The notes beneath the pieces are model-generated. The model saw only the letters and a list, made by a program, of their open reading frames with translations, made no database searches and was not told the origin of the DNA. Below are positions 41,379-46,859 of a stretch of 46,859 nucleotides of DNA, piece by piece (position 1 is the stretch's first letter; each line of letters begins with the position of its first letter). The position numbers and the translations under genes are program-made. This DNA comes from an uncultured Bacteroidaceae bacterium (GTDB taxonomy: Bacteria; Bacteroidota; Bacteroidia; Bacteroidales; Bacteroidaceae). The stretch covers positions 1-46,859 of the forward strand of contig CAJOEI010000023.1 of assembly GCA_905233465.1 (NCBI GenBank), in the 5' to 3' direction.

Positions 41379-41846
41379 ATGAGTAAGGTCATCATCAACA
41401 ACTACGAAGACTTTCAGAAATACTTAGGTCAGCCCATAGGTCAGAGCGACTATCTCACTGTGGACCAGGCGCGCATCAACCTCTTTGCCGATGCCACTCT
41501 GGACCATCAGTGGATTCATGTCGACGAGGAGCGCTGTCGCCAGGAGAGTCCGTTCGGGCAGACGATATGCCACGGATATCTGGTGCTGTCGCTGCTACCG
41601 TATCTGTGGGACCAGATTATCCAGATGAACAATCTGGAGCGTCTGATCAACTACGGGCTTGACAAGCTCAAGTTTGGGCAGCCGGTGCTGTCGGGGCAGA
41701 GCATACGTCTGTCAACCGACATGGTTGAGCTGGCGAATCTGCGTGGTGCCATCAAGATGAGCATACATTTCGTGATAGACATCCGTGAGACGGGCAAGCG
41801 TGCGCTGGAAGGCGTGAGCACCTTTGTGTATTATTTTAAGAAGTAG
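41379..41846 (+). CDS. MaoC-like hot-dog dehydratase
   Basis: The 155-residue protein has the MaoC motif FADATLDHQWIHVDEERC (catalytic Asp/His of (R)-enoyl-CoA hydratases), then PFGQTICHGYLVLSLLPYL and a hot-dog core ending VSTFVYYFKK. It probably hydrates or dehydrates an acyl thioester in fatty-acid metabolism. ATG 41379 (MSKVIINNYEDF) is chosen because of the promoter at 41340; a much longer upstream open frame is non-coding. It is followed after 6 bases by dapA, although the two pathways are not obviously linked. Confidence 0.88.
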   Translation: MSKVIINNYEDFQKYLGQPIGQSDYLTVDQARINLFADATLDHQWIHVDEERCRQESPFGQTICHGYLVLSLLPYLWDQIIQMNNLERLINYGLDKLKFGQPVLSGQSIRLSTDMVELANLRGAIKMSIHFVIDIRETGKRALEGVSTFVYYFKK

Positions 41847-41852
41847 ACAGCT

Positions 41853-42746
41853 GTGGCACAAAACAAGTTTCGCGGATTGGGCATAGCGCTCATCACTCCT
41901 TTTTGTAGCGACGGCAGCATAGACTGGGACGCGCTGGTGCGGCTGGTGGAGTATCAGATACGCGGAGGCGTGGACTTCCTGTGCATCATGGGCACGACAG
42001 CCGAGACGCCCACACTGACCACGGCTGAGCGTCGTGAGCTGAAGCGTGTGCTCGTGGAGCGCGTGGCTGGCCGTGTGCCCCTGCTGATGGGGTGCGGCGG
42101 CAACTGCACGTCGGCCGTGGTCGCTGAGCTGCAAGAGGCAGACTGGAGCGGCATCGACGGTGTGCTGAGCGTGTGTCCGATGTACAACAAGCCCTCGCAG
42201 GAAGGACTGTATCAGCATTTCCGCGCCATAGCCCAGGCCTCGCCCGTGCCTGTGGTGCTATATAATGTCCCGGGCCGCACGGGTGTGAACATGACGGCTG
42301 AGACCACATTGCGTCTGGCGCGCGACTTCGACAACATCGTTGCCATCAAGGAGGCATCCGGCAACATAACGCAGATGGACGACATCATCAAGAACAAGCC
42401 TGCACATTTTGATGTCATCTCAGGCGACGACGGCATCACCTTCCCGCTTATCACGCTGGGTGCCGTGGGTGTCATCTCTGTCATCGGCAACGCCCTGCCG
42501 CGTGAGTTCAGCCGCATGGTGAGGCTGGCGCTGCAAGGCGAATATGCTCCCGCGCTGAGCATTCATCACAAGTTCACGGAGCTGTTCAAACTGCTGTTTG
42601 TCGACGGCAATCCGGCCGGCGTGAAGGCCATGCTCAGCGCAATGGGCATGATAGAGAACCAGCTGCGCCTGCCGCTGGTGCCCACGCGCCTGACCACGAT
42701 GGAACAGATCTCGTCCATCCTGGCTGAACTGAATATCAAATATTGA
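41853..42746 (+). CDS. dapA: 4-hydroxy-tetrahydrodipicolinate synthase
   Basis: The 297-residue aldolase condenses pyruvate with aspartate semialdehyde in lysine and diaminopimelate synthesis. It has GTTAETPTLT (family GTTGESPTL), the Tyr of VLYNVPGRTGVN (Y137, with R142) and the Schiff-base lysine in AIKEASGN (K166). GTG at 41853 is the start, in frame with AQNKFRGLGIALITPF. One oddity is Ala in place of Gly in the GTTGE motif. It sits between the MaoC gene and ssb with minimal spacing, so it is co-transcribed with them. Confidence 0.95.
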   Translation: MAQNKFRGLGIALITPFCSDGSIDWDALVRLVEYQIRGGVDFLCIMGTTAETPTLTTAERRELKRVLVERVAGRVPLLMGCGGNCTSAVVAELQEADWSGIDGVLSVCPMYNKPSQEGLYQHFRAIAQASPVPVVLYNVPGRTGVNMTAETTLRLARDFDNIVAIKEASGNITQMDDIIKNKPAHFDVISGDDGITFPLITLGAVGVISVIGNALPREFSRMVRLALQGEYAPALSIHHKFTELFKLLFVDGNPAGVKAMLSAMGMIENQLRLPLVPTRLTTMEQISSILAELNIKY

Positions 42747-42754
42747 ATCAGACT

Positions 42755-43153
42755 GTGGCATCAATCAATAAAGTCATACTGCTTGGCAACGTGGGCAAGG
42801 AGCCCGAGGTGCGCTATGTGGAGAAGGGGCTGTGTGTGGCCTCGCTGCGTGTGGCGACACAGGAGCGCGGCTATGAATTGCCCGGCGGCACACGCGTGCC
42901 CGACCGTGCCGACTGGCACAACGTCGTGGTGTGGCGTCAGCTGGCCGAGTTTGCCGAGAAGTATATCCACACCGGTGATCTGGTCTATGTCGAAGGCAAG
43001 ATCAAGACACGCTCCTATGAGGACAAGAAGGGCATCACGCGCTATGTCACAGAAGTGTGGGGCAGCGAGCTGCAACTTGTCGGTTCGCGCAACCCCTTGC
43101 CTCAGCAGGTCGCTGAGGGCGTTGTCACATCACCACAATCACCTGAATCATGA
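42755..43153 (+). CDS. ssb: Single-stranded DNA-binding protein
   Basis: The 132-residue OB-fold protein begins MASINKVILLGNVGKEPEVRYV and contains WHNVVVWRQLAEFAEKYIHTGDLVYVEGKIKTRSYEDKKG, diagnostic of SSB. GTG at 42755 gives the usual MASINKV start and avoids the overlap with dapA that an upstream TTG (42743) would give. The C-terminus ends TSPQSPES and lacks the acidic DDIPF-type tip that normally recruits partner proteins. Its stop overlaps the gldE start (ATGA). Confidence 0.92.
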   Translation: MASINKVILLGNVGKEPEVRYVEKGLCVASLRVATQERGYELPGGTRVPDRADWHNVVVWRQLAEFAEKYIHTGDLVYVEGKIKTRSYEDKKGITRYVTEVWGSELQLVGSRNPLPQQVAEGVVTSPQSPES

Positions 43154-44442
43154 CGCTTGACGAGATAGCGACATTCACCCCGCCAACCACTGCTGCCTGG
43201 ATAGCGCTGTCGTTGGCTTTGCTCCTGCTGGCGGCCTCAGCCTTTGTCAGCGGCAGCGAGATTGCATTCTTCTCACTCACACCATCCGACCGCGCCGATA
43301 TCGACGAAGGCCGTCATCCGGCCGATGCGCGGCTGAAGGCGCTCTTAGAGGACAGCGAACGTCTGTTGGCAACGATACTGTGCAGCAACAACTTCGTCAA
43401 CGTGGCCATCATCCTGCTGCTGAACTATTTCTTCATGCAGACTGTGGACTTCGGCATGAATGCGCTGTTGCAGTTCCTGTTCCTCACGGTGCTGCTGACT
43501 TTCCTGCTGCTGCTCTTCGGCGAGATCATGCCGAAGATAGCCACAGCACAACATCCGCTGCGCACGGCACGCCGCTGTGCTCCGGTCTATGCTGTGCTGA
43601 TGCGCCTGTGGTGGCCGGTGAGCAGTCTATTGCTGCTGTCGAAGTCCATCACCAAACGCATCGACACCTCACCTGCACAGCTCTCGGTGGACGACCTCGA
43701 ACAGGCATTGGAACTTACCGACAAGGCCGAGATAGCCCAGGAGAGCAAGATGCTGCAAGGCATCATACGCTTTGGCGGCGAGATGGCCCGCGAGGTGATG
43801 ACGCCGCGCGTGGATATGGTGGACCTGGATGTGCGCACGCCGTTCCCCGATGTGCTCAAGTGCATCGTGGAGAACAACTATTCGCGCATACCCGTCTACT
43901 CGGGCAACGAAGACCACATCATCGGCATACTGTATATCAAGGACCTGCTGCCTCATCTGACCAAACCCGCCACATTCCGCTGGCAGACGCTGGTGCGACC
44001 CGCCACGTTTGTTCCGGAGACGAAGATGATTGACGACCTGCTGCGCGACTTCCAGGCGCAGAAGGTGCACATCGCCATCGTGGTGGATGAGTTTGGCGGC
44101 ACCAGTGGCTTGGTGACAATGGAGGACATCATCGAGGAGATCGTCGGCGAGATCAACGACGAATACGACGATGAGGAACGCCCCTACACCCGCCTGAACC
44201 AGAACACATACGTCTTCGAGGCCAAGACGCTGCTCACGGACTTCTACCGCATCCTGGGCATCGACGACGAGACCTTTGCAGAGGTAGAGGGCGATGCCGA
44301 CACGCTGGCAGGCCTGCTGCTCGAGCTCAAGGGCGAGTTCCCCGCGCTGCACGAGCGTCTGACCTACGGACGATTCACCTTTGAGGTGATGGAGCTCGAC
44401 GAGCGGCGCATAGTGAAGATAAAGGTCATCATAGGCAAGTAG
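43150..44442 (+). CDS. gldE: GldE-like CNNM/CorC-family membrane protein
   Basis: The 430-residue protein has an N-terminal DUF21 membrane domain (~15-175, with [15 protein letters not shown]), two CBS domains (~205-330, [16 protein letters not shown] and [16 protein letters not shown]), the [20 protein letters not shown] motif and a C-terminal CorC/HlyC domain (~345-430). In Bacteroidota this protein follows ssb and is named GldE for its link with gliding motility and secretion, often before gldD. Here no gldD follows; instead HU is next. It starts inside the ssb stop (ATGA at 43150). The likely role is metal-ion transport or support of the type IX system, by family inference. Confidence 0.88.
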   Translation: MTLDEIATFTPPTTAAWIALSLALLLLAASAFVSGSEIAFFSLTPSDRADIDEGRHPADARLKALLEDSERLLATILCSNNFVNVAIILLLNYFFMQTVDFGMNALLQFLFLTVLLTFLLLLFGEIMPKIATAQHPLRTARRCAPVYAVLMRLWWPVSSLLLLSKSITKRIDTSPAQLSVDDLEQALELTDKAEIAQESKMLQGIIRFGGEMAREVMTPRVDMVDLDVRTPFPDVLKCIVENNYSRIPVYSGNEDHIIGILYIKDLLPHLTKPATFRWQTLVRPATFVPETKMIDDLLRDFQAQKVHIAIVVDEFGGTSGLVTMEDIIEEIVGEINDEYDDEERPYTRLNQNTYVFEAKTLLTDFYRILGIDDETFAEVEGDADTLAGLLLELKGEFPALHERLTYGRFTFEVMELDERRIVKIKVIIGK

Positions 44443-44564
44443 TTGCGCGTCGTGCGCGTGCACGCGTATTATATAATAGGTGTGGAAAACACATAAAAAG
44501 CAATTTCTCGCTATTTTTTTTGAAAAAAACACTTTAATTATTTCCGTAACTGCTTGAAAGTTGC

Positions 44565-44572
44565 TACTTTTG
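44565..44572 (+). promoter_or_regulatory. -7 promoter box for the HU gene
   Basis: TACTTTTG (TAnnTTTG) lies 52 bases before the HU ATG at 44625. Upstream (44449-44475) is a GC dyad (GCGTGCACGC) next to TATTATATAATA, which may end the gldE transcript. Confidence 0.65.
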
Positions 44573-44624
44573 CAGCCGAAACTCAAAAATTTAACGTTTA
44601 AACAAATAAGTAACTACTAAAACA

Positions 44625-44906
44625 ATGACAAAACAAGACATTGTGATTTCTATTGCCCACAAGACAGGCATAGATCGTCAGACCGTGCTGAACACGGTTG
44701 AGGCTTTCATGGAAACCATCAAGGACGCTCTCTCCACAGAGCAGGAAAATGTTTATCTCCGCGGCTTTGGCAGCTTCATCCTGAAGAAGCGCGCCCAGAA
44801 GACCGCTCGCAATATCACCAAGAACACCACCATGCTCATCCCCGAGCACAACATCCCCGCTTTCAAGCCCGCTAAGGTGTTCTTCGACGCTGTCAAGGGA
44901 GAATAA
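44625..44906 (+). CDS. HU-family DNA-binding protein
   Basis: The 93-residue protein begins MTKQDIVISIAHKTGIDRQTVLNTVEAFMETIKDAL and has the GFGSFILKKRAQKTARNITKNTTMLIPEHNIPAFKPAKVF arm that binds DNA, with the key proline in the beta-arm. It is a nucleoid protein that bends DNA. It has its own promoter (44565) and is followed by a 29-residue basic protein gene. Confidence 0.95.
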   Translation: MTKQDIVISIAHKTGIDRQTVLNTVEAFMETIKDALSTEQENVYLRGFGSFILKKRAQKTARNITKNTTMLIPEHNIPAFKPAKVFFDAVKGE

Positions 44907-44964
44907 TAACATGTGCTGCTTAAAGCACAAACCCATAATCACATAATTCTAAAAACGAAACACT

Positions 44965-45054
44965 ATGCCAAGCGGTAAGAAGAAGAAAAGACACAAGATG
45001 TCTACGCATAAGCGTAAGAAGAGACTGAGAAAGAACAGGCACAAGAGCAAGTAG
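44965..45054 (+). CDS. 29-residue Lys/Arg-rich protein (COX24/AURKAIP1-like, probable ribosome-associated)
   Basis: The product begins MPSGKKKKRHKMSTHKRKKR and continues LRKNRHKSK; over half its residues are Lys, Arg or His. Proteins of this sequence are conserved next to HU genes in Bacteroidota and belong to the COX24/AURKAIP1 family, homologous to mitochondrial mS38 and probably a small ribosomal protein. The gene is too short for most gene finders. It lies 58 bases after HU. Confidence 0.8.
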   Translation: MPSGKKKKRHKMSTHKRKKRLRKNRHKSK

Positions 45055-45110
45055 TGCGTAGAAGCCTGAAGACACAGGTTTCACACTCTTGCAGTGCATC
45101 GTCAGTCAAA

Positions 45111-45193
45111 CAAAGCAAGGAACAAGCCGAGTCCTCCGCGCTCCACATGCCGATGCATGCCATAGCGGGAGCCAGTTTGTTCCTTGTTCTTTG
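45111..45193. ncRNA. Candidate structured RNA / leader between the basic protein and RNase G genes
   Basis: CAAAGCAAGGAACAA (45111-45125) pairs with TTGTTCCTTGTTCTTTG (45177-45193) with a 2-base bulge; inside are GCTCC / GGAGC and CATGC / GCATG stems. The layout suggests a long multi-stem hairpin in the 195-base gap before rng (45055-45249), either a transcript end or a regulatory leader of RNase G. No known RNA family is recognised. Confidence 0.45.
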
Positions 45194-45249
45194 CAAGTAA
45201 CAATCACCAACCGTCAACAACAACTCAATCAACTCACAACCGACACAAC

Positions 45250-46824
45250 ATGACATGTGAAGTCATCGTAGATGTCCAGCCAAAGAAGATAGCCATTGCC
45301 CTGACAGAGGACAAGCGCCTCGTGGAATATCAGGAGGAACAGCAGCAGGCCAGCTTCAACGTGGGCAACATCTACTTAGCCAAGGTGCGCAAGCTCATGC
45401 CGGGCTTGAACGCATGCTTTGTCAATGTGGGTCATGAGCGTGACGCGTTCCTGCATTACTTGGACCTCGGTCCACAGTACAACTCATTTGCCAAGTATGT
45501 CAAGCAACTGGGCAGCGACAAGAAAAAGCCGTTCCCCATCGAGCGGGCTCACATACAGCCCGAGCTGCCCAAGGAAGGCAGCGTGCAGAACGTCCTCGAG
45601 GTGGGACAGGAGCTGCTCGTCCAGATTGTGAAAGAACCGATATCCACCAAGGGCCCCCGCCTCACTTGCGAGATCACTTTCCCGGGGCGTTTCCTGGTGC
45701 TCGTGCCTTTCACTGACAAGGTTAATGTATCTTCCAAAATCAAGTCCAGCGCCGAGCGTGCGCGCCTCAAGCAACTCATCCAGAGCATCAAGCCCAAGAA
45801 CTTCGGTGTCATCGTGCGCACCGTGGCCGAGGGCAAACGCGTGGCTGAGCTCGACGCCGAACTGATGACACTGCTCCGCAGGTGGGAGGAGGCCATAGCA
45901 CGGGCTCATGCTGCCAAGCAGCTGCCGGCATTGTGCTACGAAGAGTCCAGCCGCACGGTGGCCCTGCTGCGCGACCTGCTCACACCGACCTACGAAAACA
46001 TCTTCATCAACGACCAGCGCGTCTACAACGAGGTGCGTGACTACGTTCAGCTCATAGCACCCGAGATGACAGAGATTGTCAAGTTGTACAAGGGCAAGTT
46101 GCCCATCTTCGACAATTTCGACGTCACACGACAGATAAAGACCTCATTCGGCAAGACCGTGAGCTACAAGCACGGCGCCTACCTCATCATCGAACACACC
46201 GAGGCTCTGCATGTTGTCGATGTCAACAGCGGCAACCGCGCCAAGAACCCCGATGGCCAGGAGGCTAATGCCCTGGAGGTCAACCTCGGTGCTGCCGACG
46301 AGCTCGCCCGCCAGCTGCGACTGCGAGACATGGGAGGCATCATCGTCGTGGACTTCATCGATATGGCCGTGGCCGAGGACCGACAGAAGCTCTACGAGCG
46401 TATGTGCGAGAATATGAAGCGCGACCGCGCACGCCACAACATACTCCCGCTGAGCAAGTTCGGACTGATGCAGATCACACGACAGCGAGTGCGCCCGGTC
46501 ATGGAGGTGCACGTCGACGAGACTTGCCCCACATGCATGGGCAAAGGAATCATAAAGAGCAGTTTCCTCTTCACGGATGTTCTCGAGCAGAAGATAGACC
46601 AACTTGTCAACCAACTCGGCATACGCTCTTTTATTCTCCACGTCCACCCATACGTGGCAGCTTATATCAATCAGGGCATCATCAGCCTCAAGCGCAGATG
46701 GCAAATGAAATACGGGTTCGGCATCCGCGTCATACCCAATCAACGAATGGCATTCCTGCAATACGAATTCTACACTCCCGAAGGAGAGGAAATCGACATG
46801 AAGGGTGCTGAAGATATGAAATAA
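45250..46824 (+). CDS. rng: Ribonuclease G (RNase E/G family)
   Basis: The 524-residue enzyme begins MTCEVIVDVQPKKIAIALTEDKRLVEYQ, with an S1 domain (VGNIYLAKVRKLMPGLNACFVNVGHERDAFLH) and the RNase E/G catalytic core: ALHVVDVNSGNRAK and GGIIVVDFIDM hold the metal-binding aspartates, and CPTCMGKG is the zinc-link. It processes rRNA and decays mRNA. ATG at 45250 is chosen over a TTG at 45184 because the latter lies inside the structured element at 45111-45193. The protein is compact, like RNase G, with no RNase E C-terminal scaffold. Confidence 0.95.
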   Translation: MTCEVIVDVQPKKIAIALTEDKRLVEYQEEQQQASFNVGNIYLAKVRKLMPGLNACFVNVGHERDAFLHYLDLGPQYNSFAKYVKQLGSDKKKPFPIERAHIQPELPKEGSVQNVLEVGQELLVQIVKEPISTKGPRLTCEITFPGRFLVLVPFTDKVNVSSKIKSSAERARLKQLIQSIKPKNFGVIVRTVAEGKRVAELDAELMTLLRRWEEAIARAHAAKQLPALCYEESSRTVALLRDLLTPTYENIFINDQRVYNEVRDYVQLIAPEMTEIVKLYKGKLPIFDNFDVTRQIKTSFGKTVSYKHGAYLIIEHTEALHVVDVNSGNRAKNPDGQEANALEVNLGAADELARQLRLRDMGGIIVVDFIDMAVAEDRQKLYERMCENMKRDRARHNILPLSKFGLMQITRQRVRPVMEVHVDETCPTCMGKGIIKSSFLFTDVLEQKIDQLVNQLGIRSFILHVHPYVAAYINQGIISLKRRWQMKYGFGIRVIPNQRMAFLQYEFYTPEGEEIDMKGAEDMK

Positions 46825-46838
46825 CAGGACTCAACCGG

Positions 46839-46859
46839 CCCCACCCCCGACCCCTCCCC
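46839..46859 (-). repeat. G-quadruplex-type dispersed repeat, cut by the window end
   Basis: Four C-runs on the plus strand (CCCC, CCCCC, CCCC, CCCC) give a G4 motif on the minus strand, like the element at 40454. It begins 14 bases after the rng stop codon. Confidence 0.75.

Noticed and set aside
45184..45249. Upstream TTG start for RNase G
   Set aside because: It adds 22 residues of low-complexity sequence and begins inside the right arm of the hairpin at 45111-45193; MTCEVIVDV fits the family start.
1..46859. tRNA, rRNA, insertion sequences, integrases
   Set aside because: None recognised by eye; a tRNAscan or IS search would settle it.

Overview
The window looks like chromosomal DNA of an anaerobic member of the Bacteroidales, most likely close to Prevotella. 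The signs are TAnnTTTG-type -7 promoter boxes, BACON-domain and fimbrillin-like lipoproteins, a BspA-like leucine-rich repeat protein, DUF4468 and DUF6169 genes, a gldE homologue, exported proteins ending in a secretion-type sorting tail (GIYIVNGKKVLVK), and intergenic regions full of short AT-rich words. No rRNA, tRNA, CRISPR array, transposase or phage gene was recognised.

Layout. (1) 1-17052, plus strand: one gene-dense run of twelve envelope or surface genes, probably one transcription unit that starts upstream of the window. It encodes a BACON protein with a sorting tail, an outer-membrane barrel protein, a zinc-ribbon membrane protein with three repeats, a lipoprotein, an exported protein, a TssR-like protein with a von Willebrand A fold, an FtsX/MacB-type ABC transporter, an LRR-barrel fusion, a BACON lipoprotein and two fimbrillin-like lipoproteins. 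No T6SS sheath, tube or spike gene is present, so this is the best candidate for an undescribed trans-envelope system. (2) 17436-22640: a TolC / adaptor / split MacB efflux operon plus a DUF4468 gene, closed by a hairpin terminator. (3) 22744-25935: a 2-oxoacid:ferredoxin oxidoreductase operon (TPR protein, ferredoxin, alpha, a small membrane protein, beta, gamma), followed by a large porin to 28316.

(4) 28500-38000: an accessory region. It holds two parallel minus-strand modules, each a large exported multidomain protein with a sorting tail followed by a 60-62 residue peptide ending in SSYNVWDDDWSK and a G-quadruplex-type repeat. Between and beside them lie a DUF6169 pair and a YoeB-type toxin-antitoxin pair. 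(5) 38000-39900: repeat-rich DNA with palindromes and a ~30-unit GGTTTAAG-like array around a creatininase-family gene and a small protein gene. (6) 39896-46824: mostly housekeeping: phospholipase D family protein (minus), then MaoC, dapA, ssb, gldE, HU, a 29-residue basic protein and RNase G.

A running theme is that dispersed intergenic words (G4 motifs, CATTGTC heptamers, TTTACATTT words) also appear inside coding sequences: a G4 element in the phospholipase D gene, heptamers before the nuclease sorting tail, and signal peptides of two genes. The functional proposals for the first 17 kb and for the small peptides are inference; the gene calls, motifs and repeats are read directly from the sequence.
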